Assembly (NCBI GenBank): GCA_003599255.1
Contig: QZJF01000007.1
Coordinates: 1 to 49,594 of the forward strand
Source of the DNA: a candidate division WWE3 bacterium
Lineage (GTDB): Bacteria > Patescibacteriota > WWE3 > UBA101185 > UBA10185
Reading direction: 5' to 3'
Length of the DNA stretch: 49,594 nt
Positions 1 to 7,440 of this stretch are shown here, in pieces. Numbering within the stretch: position 1 is the stretch's first letter; every line of letters begins with the position of its first letter. The notes under the pieces were generated by a model. The model was not told the origin of the DNA, did no database searches, and saw only the letters and a program-made list of their open reading frames with translations. The position numbers and the translations under genes are program-made.

Positions 1-17
1 GGATATACAACCAAAAA
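1..17. repeat. 17-bp terminal direct repeat, left copy
   Basis: Bases 1-17 are identical to bases 49578-49594. A match placed exactly at both ends is unlikely by chance and suggests a circular map, a terminal redundancy or an untrimmed assembly overlap. The left copy runs into a small hairpin (arms 8-12 and 18-22 around an A5 loop), and the right copy stops inside that loop. Confidence 0.8.
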
Positions 18-113
18 GGTTGGGTATTGATTACAAAAATAAATGGGATGATAGATGGTGTAACCTATTGTGTATCAAGACCAAAAAAAATTTTATATTC
101 CCTAAAGTTTCTC

Positions 114-142
114 TTGATTTCTGCGGATATATATATTATAAT
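114..142 (+). promoter_or_regulatory. sigma70-type promoter of the left gene block
   Basis: A TTGATT -35 box (114-119) and a perfect TATAAT -10 box (137-142) are separated by 17 bases in an AT-rich stretch. Transcription should start near 149-150, about 36 bases before the first convincing start codon at 186. This is the best promoter in the window and probably drives the small-gene block to the terminator at 10428-10464. It looks like a host-sigma early promoter. Confidence 0.8.
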
Positions 143-185
143 GATATTAGAAAGACAAAAGAAACCTCAAAAAGGAGAATTGAAA

Positions 186-536
186 ATGGCACGCCCTGAA
201 TTCGTCGAGCAATTTGAAAAAGCCAAGCAGGCCATGAAGTTAATGGAAGATGCGTTAAGAGACGACTACGATACGAGAAGGAATGATTTGTTTCTGGCTG
301 CAAAAAGTATGCTTAGAGCCCATCCTACCTTTGACCAACTAATGTATGTAATAAAGATTTGCTACTACTACGGGATTACTTTACACGGTCGTCGACGTGG
401 ATATCACATTTTTGATATTACATTAGGCACTAATTGCAACAACGAAGAAGTTCTTTACTACTTGTATGATGATGGGGTTTCACATGGGAAGTGCTTGCTA
501 AAGAATTTTTACAGGGTAGCTGATTTTAGAAAGTGA
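186..536 (+). CDS. small unknown phage protein (116 aa)
   Basis: I do not recognise this protein. The reading frame is open from 27, but the ATG at 186 is preferred: it follows AAAGGAG with good spacing and lies downstream of the promoter at 114-142, whereas upstream starts would precede transcription. The N-terminal third is charged and probably helical (EQFEKAKQAMKLMEDAL); the C-terminal half is rich in Tyr and Gly. It is the first gene of the leftmost operon. Its leader bases just before and including the ATG are nearly the same as those of the next gene. Confidence 0.8.
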   Translation: MARPEFVEQFEKAKQAMKLMEDALRDDYDTRRNDLFLAAKSMLRAHPTFDQLMYVIKICYYYGITLHGRRRGYHIFDITLGTNCNNEEVLYYLYDDGVSHGKCLLKNFYRVADFRK

Positions 537-584
537 AAGTAGATAAGTCCAAATCAGACATTAACGATTAAAGGAGAATTGAAA

Positions 585-1217
585 ATGTCTTACAGAATAA
601 TCAAACCTACTCGAACTGTTGATTTCGAGGTCGAGGAAAAGATTGAAGAAAAGTATACCTCGATGTATCGACGAGTTTTGTCCCTACTCCCAGCATCCAA
701 ATTCAGCTTTGAGAATAAAAAGGACTGGCTCACTAACCTCTTCAAAGTTAAATTTCAAGGGTTGATAGTAGACTGGAGGAAGGATGTCTCAAAACACACG
801 GGCTACACTATGGTTTTCATGACTGTTAATGGAATCATTGTTGCTGAAGTAGGTTTTAGTTACGAGTCTCCATTCAGACTGTTTAATCAGGAAGCTCCGT
901 GGGACTATTTTGAAGGAGGGTCGGGTGCCATTACGCAGCCTGAATTTTCTAAAGCGTTTAGCGATATTGAGGCTCAATACAGGCTAAAATTCGCAGAACC
1001 TGGGCGTATGGAATCTGCTATTGCACTTCGCGATACCCTTTCGGTCAACGATATTTTCGAACTACTTGAATGGTATGGTTACGATGGGATGTTTCCGACT
1101 GTTGAAAAAATGCGTGAACTTGTTAGTTCTAAGAATATTCGGATTCCCCTGCAAACTTTCAAAGAGTTTTTCAGGATTGTAAGAATTTTGGAAAACAGGA
1201 GTAAGAGAAATGATTAA
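585..1217 (+). CDS. unknown phage protein (210 aa)
   Basis: An unrecognised, probably soluble protein with mixed charge and no signal or membrane segment. The start at 585 follows an AAAGGAG site, and the 18 bases ending in the ATG are the same as those at 171-188. The C-terminus (about residues 135-205) looks helical. The 3' end overlaps the next gene by 8 bases, which suggests translational coupling. Function unknown. Confidence 0.8.
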   Translation: MSYRIIKPTRTVDFEVEEKIEEKYTSMYRRVLSLLPASKFSFENKKDWLTNLFKVKFQGLIVDWRKDVSKHTGYTMVFMTVNGIIVAEVGFSYESPFRLFNQEAPWDYFEGGSGAITQPEFSKAFSDIEAQYRLKFAEPGRMESAIALRDTLSVNDIFELLEWYGYDGMFPTVEKMRELVSSKNIRIPLQTFKEFFRIVRILENRSKRND

Positions 1218-1653
1218 GTCTACTTACAAATCTCGTGCAACGAGATTATCACAAGCGACTGCACCTATTGATAGTATGGTAGTGCATCTTGAAGAGATTC
1301 GTAATGAATTTAGTGATATTGAAGATGCATCTGAAAATGTTGCTTTGACAAAAGAACAAGAGGACGAACTATCTGCTAAGATTGGCGAGGTCTGGTCGTT
1401 GGATATTGGCGAGATAGAATCTTTGTCTGAAGAAATGTCATCTTGGCGCGATAACATGAATGGAACTAACCTTGAATCTACTTCGAAGTACGAGACTGTT
1501 AGCGAATGCGCCGATACTCTGGAGAACGTTGTATCTGAATTATCGTCTTTAGACGAGCCTAGGTCTCTTGATGAACTTGAAGCTGCAATTGCTACACTAC
1601 AGTCTGCTTTATTAGACTTGGAGAACATCGAATTTCCGGGAATGTATTCTTGA
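1210..1653 (+). CDS. acidic unknown protein (147 aa)
   Basis: A strongly acidic, Ser/Glu/Leu-rich protein with repeated helical heptad-like stretches, for example around SSLDEPRSLDELEAAIATL near the C-terminus. It is probably a helical or coiled-coil protein. It overlaps the upstream gene through the junction AATGATTAAG, a junction that recurs at 2039-2048. Highly acidic small proteins in phages are sometimes DNA mimics or inhibitors, but nothing specific supports that here. Confidence 0.75.
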   Translation: MIKSTYKSRATRLSQATAPIDSMVVHLEEIRNEFSDIEDASENVALTKEQEDELSAKIGEVWSLDIGEIESLSEEMSSWRDNMNGTNLESTSKYETVSECADTLENVVSELSSLDEPRSLDELEAAIATLQSALLDLENIEFPGMYS

Positions 1654-1666
1654 AAGGAATAGCATC

Positions 1667-2047
1667 ATGCTTAAGTTGAATTTTTCTGAGTACCAAATCA
1701 AGTTGGCTAAACGCATATTTTGGATGGCATATCAAACCTCAACAGTAGTGGGAATGGGTAGATTTCAAGCTCGTAATGGCGTGACGGAGGATGATGTTTG
1801 GAGTAATGTAGTTGCTTCTGGAGACTACTCAATCAGCCATAATAGCTCTGACTGCCTGTATGCAGATTATGTATTTGGGCGTATGATGAAGTTGAGGGTG
1901 AAACATACCTCAATGGGGTTAGCAATTTTGCCTGAGAAATTCCATCAAGATTATCAAAGTTTTTCGAAAACTTACAGCGACCCCCAAACTTTGATGAAAC
2001 TCGCAGTTGAATCTCTTGATTCAGATGAAGGCAATAAAAATGATTAA
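1667..2047 (+). CDS. unknown phage protein (126 aa)
   Basis: An unrecognised protein starting at an ATG preceded by GAAAGGAA. The N-terminal 20 residues resemble an amphipathic helix (EYQIKLAKRIFWMAYQT). There is no signal peptide or membrane helix. It ends within the next gene's start (AATGATTAAG junction), so the two are probably translationally coupled. Function cannot be assigned. Confidence 0.75.
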   Translation: MLKLNFSEYQIKLAKRIFWMAYQTSTVVGMGRFQARNGVTEDDVWSNVVASGDYSISHNSSDCLYADYVFGRMMKLRVKHTSMGLAILPEKFHQDYQSFSKTYSDPQTLMKLAVESLDSDEGNKND

Positions 2048-2717
2048 GGTCAAATCGAAAGAGAAGATTTGGGAGAAAGCTACAGGGCATCCCAACCTAC
2101 TTCATTTTCCAGTGATTTGTCAGCAGGTTGCGTCTCCTTGCGACTACATTTCAAGGTTATCTCCCAAACGGAGATGGGATGATTACTACACAAGTGAGAT
2201 ATTCTACAAGTGGTGGTATGCAGAATGTGGTGTACATTATTTGTTGACCTGTTGGTACTACGAGAGAGATGAAAATCACAAGCATGATTTCACAGGAGTG
2301 CTATATAGACTTGGGTCAGCTGGGGAACTAACAGGCGTGGTGGCTCGTAGCCACTTCAATTTAGTAAGTCTTGCTCCACCATCCGTTGTAAGAAAGTATC
2401 CTGTGATTTTTGTTACAGCAGGGTCGCATACTCCTACAGGACTTCTCGATTCTATTGATTCTTCTCGTGGAGTTTGTTATGTTCAGCCTGAGTTCAAACT
2501 AACTCGGATGGATATCAACTTCATGAAGAATTGGAAGAGGTTGGATATAAAAGAACCCGTAACTCCTCCTTGGAATTGGTTTGACCCTGAAATTGATAAA
2601 TGGATTCGGCGTAAATGGGTTCTTGTAGATGGTTCGAAGATTTCAACTTGTGGATTGATGTTTACGAATCCAGCCAAATTGTTTGCTCTGGTGGATGGAT
2701 ACGAAAGGGGAAAGTAA
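2040..2717 (+). CDS. unknown phage protein (225 aa)
   Basis: An unrecognised protein rich in Trp and Tyr. The start at 2040 overlaps the previous stop. No signal peptide or clear motif is seen; short segments such as VIFVTAGSHTPTGLLDS look like a soluble alpha/beta or beta fold. The stop overlaps the next start as TAATG. It sits in the promoter-proximal part of the left operon, where phages often carry host-takeover genes, but that is context only. Confidence 0.75.
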   Translation: MIKVKSKEKIWEKATGHPNLLHFPVICQQVASPCDYISRLSPKRRWDDYYTSEIFYKWWYAECGVHYLLTCWYYERDENHKHDFTGVLYRLGSAGELTGVVARSHFNLVSLAPPSVVRKYPVIFVTAGSHTPTGLLDSIDSSRGVCYVQPEFKLTRMDINFMKNWKRLDIKEPVTPPWNWFDPEIDKWIRRKWVLVDGSKISTCGLMFTNPAKLFALVDGYERGK

Positions 2718-2938
2718 TGTGCCCTATTGAAGAACCTTTGAAGAGCTGGTTGAAGGCTGAAACAAAGTGCGAGGTTTGTGGTGAGGTCATTATATATTTA
2801 AAGTACTTGGACAAGGCGCAGAAAGTGTTAGCACCTGTTCCAACAGTGCATCATGGTCGATGCCACGCTATTTATTATGGTTCGAAGTTAAGAATTCGAG
2901 CTGCGAAAGACAAAGAAAAAAGAGGAAACCAATCATGA
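2717..2938 (+). CDS. small putative zinc-binding protein (73 aa)
   Basis: The start at 2717 overlaps the upstream stop (TAATG). A CxxC pair (CEVCGEV) followed by HHGRCH about 30 residues later could bind one zinc ion, as in treble-clef or HNH-like fingers, but the second half of an HNH motif is absent. The C-terminus is basic (RIRAAKDKEKRG), which fits nucleic acid binding. Precise role unknown. Confidence 0.65.
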   Translation: MCPIEEPLKSWLKAETKCEVCGEVIIYLKYLDKAQKVLAPVPTVHHGRCHAIYYGSKLRIRAAKDKEKRGNQS

Positions 2939-2943
2939 AATTT

Positions 2944-3007
2944 GTGGTAGCAGGGTCTTTGCGGGAATTCTCAATTCTCCCCCGCAGGTCTTTCTCCCCG
3001 CTACCAC
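2944..3007 (+). promoter_or_regulatory. long nested hairpin in a gene gap
   Basis: Arms 2944-2955 and 2996-3007 pair over 12 positions with one A/C mismatch (GTGGTAGC with GCTACCAC, extended by GGG/CCC). Inside, TGCGGG pairs with CCCGCA, and a GAATT/AATTC stem lies at the tip. There is no T-run after it, so it is not a classical terminator. It lies about 25 bases before the next ATG at 3030. It could process or stabilise the transcript, or bind a protein. Confidence 0.6.
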
Positions 3008-3029
3008 TCAAAAAATTTAGGAGGTTTCG

Positions 3030-3365
3030 ATGAGAAAGGTGTTTGCAGGGGCATTGATTGGATTGTTCATTGGATTCATCGTTGGATTTTTCGTGCTCGG
3101 GGGATATTCCAAGGAGTGCGATGAACTCATTGCGGGTTACAAGTTTGCTCTTGACAGTTGCGCAGCTGTTAACTTGAAGATGAACAGCGGTCTTATGATA
3201 TACAATCAAGAGCTTCAAAATTCAAGTATCAGGGAGAGGTTCATTGGTGAGTTGTTTGGTCGTTTGGTTAGATTGATTCAATCTGACCCTGTGAGCGCGC
3301 GGAAACTCGCTGATTCAATTTACAATGAGGCAGCGAAGAACTCAGCGAGTTCTGAAGGTAAGTGA
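3030..3365 (+). CDS. membrane-anchored protein, paralogue of next gene (111 aa)
   Basis: An N-terminal hydrophobic segment (residues about 5-25, GALIGLFIGFIVGFFVLGG) should anchor the protein in the inner membrane with the rest outside. The C-terminal segment (LIQSDPVSARKLADSIYNEA) closely matches one in the following gene, so the two are tandem paralogues. AGGAGG precedes the ATG. Two small adjacent membrane-anchored proteins recall spanin pairs, but there is no lipobox and they lie far from the endolysin, so I do not call them that. Confidence 0.75.
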   Translation: MRKVFAGALIGLFIGFIVGFFVLGGYSKECDELIAGYKFALDSCAAVNLKMNSGLMIYNQELQNSSIRERFIGELFGRLVRLIQSDPVSARKLADSIYNEAAKNSASSEGK

Positions 3366-3367
3366 AG

Positions 3368-3703
3368 ATGAGTACGAAGATTTGGCGATTCAAGACTTGG
3401 CAGACATTCTTCATCGCATTGATGGTTGGAAGTGTCTGCACGCTTTTCATAATGGAGATGCGAGTAACGAGTAGAGTGAAGACCGTTGTTGCTGATTACG
3501 AAAAATCAGTGAACTACTTAGCTACGCAACTCATCTTGTGCGAGAAGATTTCAGACTCAACCACAATCGTTCTCAGTGAACAACTTAGTAATTTGATTTG
3601 GAAGTTGCACTCTGACCCAAGTTCGGCGAGGAGTTATGCAGACTCAATAGTCAATGAAGCGATGAGGATGATGGATTCGTTGAGAAGGGAGAACTCATTA
3701 TGA
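3368..3703 (+). CDS. membrane-anchored protein, paralogue of previous gene (111 aa)
   Basis: One transmembrane helix near residues 12-30 (FFIALMVGSVCTLFIM) is followed by a soluble helical domain. The segment KLHSDPSSARSYADSIVNEA matches the upstream neighbour. A GTG at 3362 is also in frame, but the GAAGG site is spaced correctly for the ATG at 3368. It overlaps the next gene as ATGA. Function unknown; probably acts with its paralogue at the inner membrane. Confidence 0.72.
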   Translation: MSTKIWRFKTWQTFFIALMVGSVCTLFIMEMRVTSRVKTVVADYEKSVNYLATQLILCEKISDSTTIVLSEQLSNLIWKLHSDPSSARSYADSIVNEAMRMMDSLRRENSL

Positions 3704-3906
3704 TGTTTACTGGGCTCATAATGACAATGGGGCTGTTCTCCATTGTGTTTTTGTTTGCAGCTGGTATGGTTTTGTTCAAGGTTGAGTCAACCTTGCCTGA
3801 TTGGTTATTCATAACGTTGCTGATTGGTTTATTCGGCACGTTTGGATTGGTAATGATGAGTTTATGGGGGTTGATTAGGTCATTCGAGAAGAAAGGAGAA
3901 AAGTGA
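3700..3906 (+). CDS. two-helix small membrane protein (68 aa)
   Basis: Two hydrophobic helices (about residues 4-27 and 33-58) make this almost entirely membrane-embedded, with a short basic tail. It overlaps the upstream stop as ATGA and is followed by GAAAGGAG for the next gene. It could be holin-like by topology, but it belongs to a cluster of small membrane proteins far from the endolysin, so the role is open. Confidence 0.7.
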   Translation: MMFTGLIMTMGLFSIVFLFAAGMVLFKVESTLPDWLFITLLIGLFGTFGLVMMSLWGLIRSFEKKGEK

Positions 3907-4097
3907 TGAATGAGCAAATTTGGTCTGCTCCCGATGAGTTGCTCAAGAATGTTCATAGTGAATTGAGGACATTGAAAGAACTTACTGAGGCTAAGAGAAA
4001 TTTGATTGAGAATCTTAGGAAACTTCATCATGGATTGAAGGGTGTTATTGCCGTTGTTGAGGCAAATCTCAATGGTGAATTGAATAGAGGTGCGTAA
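3906..4097 (+). CDS. small helical protein (63 aa)
   Basis: A charged, Leu-rich, probably coiled-coil protein with no membrane segment. A GTG at 3903 is also in frame, but the ATG at 3906 has better spacing from AAAGGAG. It sits between genes for small membrane proteins and overlaps both neighbours by single bases or codons, so it may be a cytoplasmic partner of them. Not recognised. Confidence 0.65.
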   Translation: MNEQIWSAPDELLKNVHSELRTLKELTEAKRNLIENLRKLHHGLKGVIAVVEANLNGELNRGA

Positions 4098-4408
4098 TGA
4101 CTTTAGAAGAAAAGAAGGATGAGATTGTAATGAAGATTAGAAAGGATGAAACAACTCTACGAAAATCCTTCCCTGAGTTGATTATTGTTTTGTTTGCAAT
4201 GGTTTTCATTGGGATGTCTTCAATCTTGCTTAGTGCGGCGTTGTTGGTGTTGCCAGTGCAATGGCCTCCCTTCATTTTGTCAGTTATTCTTGGGTTGATT
4301 GGTTTATCTCTTGCAGTTAAAGTTAGTGTGAAGTTGATTAGAGAGATAAAGATTGCAATGATTGAAAAGAAGATAGAAGAAAGGGATATGAAAGTGGAAT
4401 TAGATTAA
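4097..4408 (+). CDS. two-helix membrane protein (103 aa)
   Basis: A charged N-terminus of about 25 residues is followed by two hydrophobic helices (around residues 27-52 and 56-75) and a charged C-terminal helix. The topology suggests both ends are cytoplasmic. It starts in a TAATG overlap. Downstream, bases 4403-4440 contain an imperfect direct repeat (GATTAATTT then ACTGATG, twice). Function unknown. Confidence 0.7.
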   Translation: MTLEEKKDEIVMKIRKDETTLRKSFPELIIVLFAMVFIGMSSILLSAALLVLPVQWPPFILSVILGLIGLSLAVKVSVKLIREIKIAMIEKKIEERDMKVELD

Positions 4409-4454
4409 TTTCACTGATGAAAAGATTAATTTAGTTACTGATGGAGGATAGAGC

Positions 4455-4895
4455 ATGCTTTCGAAATTCAAAGAATTCTGGGTGCTAGTTACTGTTGGGG
4501 CAGCAATTGGAACAGGTGTGTTTGTTGTTAAATCAGTTGTTGTTACTGCTGCTGATGTAAAGAGAGCGGTTGATAGTGTGAAGGCAGATTCGGAACAATT
4601 TAAACAGGCGTTATCGAATTTGTCTGAAATTGCTTCTGAAGTCAGAAGCACAAAATTTGGATTGAGGAAATTTCTTGAAATGAATGGAATTTCAGACTCG
4701 TTGTCAAAAACTTGGTCGAACATTCCGTGGGGAAGAGACTTAGTTGATTCTTCCGGCGAGGTTCGAAAGCAGATTCCGTTTTTATACGATGAGAGGCTGC
4801 CCTACATTGGGATTTACTTGATGCGTCAGGGGTCGGGTGATGTCATCGTTCTCGATACCCTGTGGGACATTCGGGATAGGAGTAAAGGAGAATGA
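4455..4895 (+). CDS. membrane-anchored coiled-coil protein (146 aa)
   Basis: A hydrophobic segment near residues 8-28 is followed by a helical region with heptad-like spacing (DVKRAVDSVKADSEQFKQAL) and a C-terminal domain of mixed character. The start has a good GGAGG site at about 4443-4447. It resembles other phage inner-membrane proteins with a periplasmic coiled coil, but I cannot place it in a family. Confidence 0.7.
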   Translation: MLSKFKEFWVLVTVGAAIGTGVFVVKSVVVTAADVKRAVDSVKADSEQFKQALSNLSEIASEVRSTKFGLRKFLEMNGISDSLSKTWSNIPWGRDLVDSSGEVRKQIPFLYDERLPYIGIYLMRQGSGDVIVLDTLWDIRDRSKGE

Positions 4896-4896
4896 T

Positions 4897-5046
4897 ATGT
4901 CGTATTCTCATGACGATTCTTTTGAGGTCTTCGATGATGAAGACGTTGGAATGGCTGCGGTGGTGGCGGTTGCGGGTTTGTTCGCATTCGTGATTTTGGT
5001 CGGTGTCGTGATTTTCTCTTTCGTGAAGGGAGTGATTTATGGCTGA
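4897..5046 (+). CDS. single-helix membrane peptide (49 aa)
   Basis: An acidic N-terminus (SHDDSFEVFDDEDVG) is followed by one long hydrophobic helix (AAVVAVAGLFAFVILVGVV) and a short tail. The ATG at 4897 follows AAAGGAG; the longer in-frame extension upstream lies inside the previous gene and is rejected. It overlaps the next gene by 8 bases. Last of the small membrane-protein cluster. Confidence 0.68.
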   Translation: MSYSHDDSFEVFDDEDVGMAAVVAVAGLFAFVILVGVVIFSFVKGVIYG

Positions 5047-5488
5047 TTTTCGGCGTGACGTGAAGTTTTCTTACTTTTACAACATTTTAACTCAACAGTT
5101 GGTGGCGGTCGTCGCGTATTTGGCTGTTGAGAATGAAACATTCTTTGGCACATCCGTGGTTTCCGAGAGGGAGTACGGGTTTGACTACCTTGGCCGGAAG
5201 TGTCGACCCTGTCATGTGAGTAAGGATGTCGGTAGGTTGATTGCGAAGTTCCGATTGAAGTCGACCCTCGATGACGGGTTGATAAAGGGTTGGTGGCCTT
5301 ACAAAGGCGAGTTTGAGAACATTGAGATGTTAAGTCATCGTCAGGTGATGACTGACTTGAAGGCGGTGTTCATTGAGAAGCGGGGTTGGATGGGAACGAA
5401 GCAGTTTGTTAGCAGCATCAAGACGCTCAGGCAGATTGGCTATGCCCCGAAGCCCTACGGTTACCCGAAAGTGAGGCAGTTGGGATGA
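5039..5488 (+). CDS. unknown phage protein (149 aa)
   Basis: An unrecognised, basic, aromatic-rich protein. A short CRPCH segment near residue 55 has two Cys and one His but no second pair, so a zinc site is not established. It overlaps both neighbours. Proteins of this size and charge in phage early regions are often nucleic-acid or host-protein binding, but nothing specific is visible. Confidence 0.7.
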   Translation: MADFRRDVKFSYFYNILTQQLVAVVAYLAVENETFFGTSVVSEREYGFDYLGRKCRPCHVSKDVGRLIAKFRLKSTLDDGLIKGWWPYKGEFENIEMLSHRQVMTDLKAVFIEKRGWMGTKQFVSSIKTLRQIGYAPKPYGYPKVRQLG

Positions 5489-5808
5489 AAATATTGAGGA
5501 GAGCACTAAATAGGATTTTTACGAGATATTCGTCGGGTTCGTTTGTGAAACCCAAGATTGTCGTGAGGTGGAACAGTCAATTCAAGAATTACGACCTGAT
5601 TTTACTGGTCAAGGAGGACGTGCCGGACTTGGTGTCAAAGGGGTGGGATTTCAAACCCGCGATGCATTATGCTGTGAGCATCGCCCGGGCGTTGAAAATT
5701 GATTCAGTTAAGATAATCGAGGTGGCGCGTTCCTTTGACAGGGAAGTTAGGGCTTCTTATGTTCGAGGAAGTGCGAATTGCCATGACAAGCGCGTTAGGT
5801 TGATATGA
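5485..5808 (+). CDS. unknown phage protein (107 aa)
   Basis: A small basic protein with an N-terminal amphipathic Arg-rich helix (KILRRALNRIFTRY) and alternating hydrophobic/charged beta strands (KIVVRWNSQFKNYDLILLV). It starts in an ATGA overlap with the upstream stop and ends in another ATGA overlap at 5805. Not recognised. Confidence 0.7.
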   Translation: MKILRRALNRIFTRYSSGSFVKPKIVVRWNSQFKNYDLILLVKEDVPDLVSKGWDFKPAMHYAVSIARALKIDSVKIIEVARSFDREVRASYVRGSANCHDKRVRLI

Positions 5809-5966
5809 AGAAGGCCAAGAAGATTTTGTTAGTCGTGGCTCGTCACATTGATGAGCGGGATTTCAACACTCGATTGCAATTCAAGACTCACTGGGATGAG
5901 ATTGAGAAGGAGATTGAGAAGTTTTTAACGTGTGATTGTGAGAAGAAAGGAGAAAGAGATGGCTGA
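5805..5966 (+). CDS. very small charged protein (53 aa)
   Basis: A short gene that fills the space between its neighbours. The ATG at 5805 overlaps the upstream stop (ATGA), and it runs to TGA at 5964-5966, overlapping the next start at 5959. The protein is Lys/Glu-rich and helical (WDEIEKEIEKFLTCDCEKK). The codon style still matches the surrounding phage genes, in contrast to the genes that follow. Function unknown. Confidence 0.65.
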   Translation: MKKAKKILLVVARHIDERDFNTRLQFKTHWDEIEKEIEKFLTCDCEKKGERDG

Positions 5967-6135
5967 GATTACGCTGAAAGAAGCGATGGAGTTGCTCAAG
6001 GAGTGCCGGGCTCATGTAAAAGCCTATAAGCATAAAATGATGATAGGTGGGGGTGTTGGTATGTGGATAGCGGATGTAAATAGCCTCCTTTCCCGTCTCG
6101 ATGCGGCGCTGAAGGAGGCTCCCGATGCCGACTGA
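5959..6135 (+). CDS. small unknown protein (58 aa)
   Basis: Starts at an ATG eight bases after AAAGGAG. A helical N-terminus (LKEAMELLKEC) precedes a glycine-rich turn (MMIGGGVGM) and a C-terminal helix. It begins the 6.0-8.3 kb stretch in which codon choice changes by eye (more GCC, CGC, GCG and TAT). Not recognised. Confidence 0.62.
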   Translation: MAEITLKEAMELLKECRAHVKAYKHKMMIGGGVGMWIADVNSLLSRLDAALKEAPDAD

Positions 6136-6361
6136 CATAGACGCCATTGTCGAAGAGGCGATGGAGAAAATATTATCAAAAGAATTGGAATATTGGATTA
6201 CATCTTCAGACACACATTTTCTGATTGAGGTGGGGACGGCACGAATAGAAGATGCCCTCCGCGCCGCCTGCGAAAAAGCGGCAGAGGCGGGATTTCACAT
6301 TGGGCGCAATGAGCAACTATTCACAAACCACCATACCGCAGGAGAAGGAGAGCCGAAATGA
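6125..6361 (+). CDS. small unknown protein (78 aa)
   Basis: An acidic, Ala/Glu-rich helical protein overlapping its neighbours by 11 and 4 bases. The segment ALRAACEKAAEAGFHIG looks like part of a DNA- or protein-binding helical bundle of the kind found in small phage proteins, but no family is identifiable. It lies in the codon-atypical segment. Confidence 0.65.
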   Translation: MPTDIDAIVEEAMEKILSKELEYWITSSDTHFLIEVGTARIEDALRAACEKAAEAGFHIGRNEQLFTNHHTAGEGEPK

Positions 6362-6687
6362 CTGAGCATACCCCAGCCGTCAAGCGGGCGACGGAGAAGA
6401 TAAGATGTTTGACTCTTACAATTTGGTGGGATAAACATACTGAGAAGGAACGGGAAGAAAGGGTCGCCGATATCATCGCCGAAGAAACGGGGGCGGATTT
6501 GTTACCGGAGTGTTTAGAGATGATAAAAGATGCTATGATGAGAGAAGTTACTACTCCCGTTGTCAATGGAATATATTTTCAGTGTATATATTGCAGTTAT
6601 GATAGCCGCCAAGCCAGAACTCATCACGACCATTATTGTAAAGCATATAGTCTCCTCGCCCGACTCCGAAAGGTAGTGAAAGAATGA
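6358..6687 (+). CDS. small zinc-finger-like protein (109 aa)
   Basis: The C-terminal part carries C-x2-C followed by H-x3-H or H-x4-C (CIYCSYDSRQARTHHDHYC, near residues 76-94), a plausible single zinc site of C2H2 or C2HC type. The N-terminal part is helical and acidic. It starts in an ATGA overlap. Candidate nucleic-acid or protein-binding adaptor; function unknown. Confidence 0.68.
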   Translation: MTEHTPAVKRATEKIRCLTLTIWWDKHTEKEREERVADIIAEETGADLLPECLEMIKDAMMREVTTPVVNGIYFQCIYCSYDSRQARTHHDHYCKAYSLLARLRKVVKE

Positions 6688-6875
6688 AGCCAGTAATCGT
6701 CAATCTGTTCGAAGGGGAGAAAGATTATAATAGCGTTAGATTCATTATCTATAAGTCAAAATTGGTAGTCGAATTTTCGGGAACAGCGAAGAAGTGGTGC
6801 AGTGAATATGTTATTCCATGTAAATATTACCCCGCCATCATCGAGGCGTTGAAGAAAGTGAGCGAGGGTGAATGA
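6684..6875 (+). CDS. small unknown protein (63 aa)
   Basis: A compact protein with alternating beta-like segments (VRFIIYKSKLVVEFSG) and a C-terminal helix. It overlaps both neighbours by 4 bases (ATGA). Not recognised. It belongs to the tightly packed codon-atypical segment. Confidence 0.62.
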   Translation: MKPVIVNLFEGEKDYNSVRFIIYKSKLVVEFSGTAKKWCSEYVIPCKYYPAIIEALKKVSEGE

Positions 6876-6934
6876 CCTACGCCGATAATGACGGAGAGAT
6901 GGGCAGTAAAACGATTAGCCCAGGAGGTGCTGAT

Positions 6935-7231
6935 ATGAAGGAAAAATACATTTACCCCGAAGTGTCCTACGACGGGAAAAAGAGGTCAACCGCTAAAGTC
7001 TGGCTCCGTATTCCTGGCAATCACAAGGGTAAGTGGTACTATGGGCTGAGCCGCGATGATGACGGAAGAATCGTACTGTCGGAGATATACTCCGGCGGGC
7101 GATTTATGGTGCTGAAAGACGCAAAGAAAACGCGGCGTGTGATTAAAGACCTATACCAAGCCTGCCAGGCGTGGTTGAAGAATGATGATGCTAAGAACGC
7201 CAACAAAACAGTTAAGGGAGTAAAGTTATGA
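6935..7231 (+). CDS. unknown phage protein (98 aa)
   Basis: Two starts are possible. An ATG at 6872 overlaps the upstream stop. The ATG at 6935 has a far stronger AGGAGG site (6922-6927) seven bases ahead, so I chose the latter. The protein is basic, with beta-like segments (WYYGLSRDDDGRIVLSEIYS) and a Lys-rich C-terminus. Function unknown. Confidence 0.62.
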   Translation: MKEKYIYPEVSYDGKKRSTAKVWLRIPGNHKGKWYYGLSRDDDGRIVLSEIYSGGRFMVLKDAKKTRRVIKDLYQACQAWLKNDDAKNANKTVKGVKL

Positions 7232-7440
7232 CCAAGACATATTGCGACTGGTGTGGTAAAGAGAATACGGGGGTAGGCTACATTATTAGAGTTGACGGTA
7301 CTTGTTTCAACGAAAATCTCAGGATTTCGATTAACGGTATAACAGAACCCTCGATTATTCGTCTTTGTGACTTACATGAACACTGCTACAAGAAACTCGT
7401 CACCCGCCTCAAGGCGGCGGTGAAGAAGGAGGAGAGATGA
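7228..7440 (+). CDS. small zinc-ribbon-like protein (70 aa)
   Basis: Two metal-ligand clusters are visible: CDWCGKE near the N-terminus and CDLHEHC about 40 residues later, a CxxC...C/H arrangement typical of small zinc ribbons. The C-terminus is basic. It overlaps the upstream gene as ATGA. Probably a nucleic-acid or protein-binding accessory protein. Confidence 0.7.
   Translation: MTKTYCDWCGKENTGVGYIIRVDGTCFNENLRISINGITEPSIIRLCDLHEHCYKKLVTRLKAAVKKEER

Noticed and set aside
3030-3703. Spanin pair
   Set aside because: Both proteins have a membrane anchor but neither has a lipobox, and the endolysin is 12 kb away.
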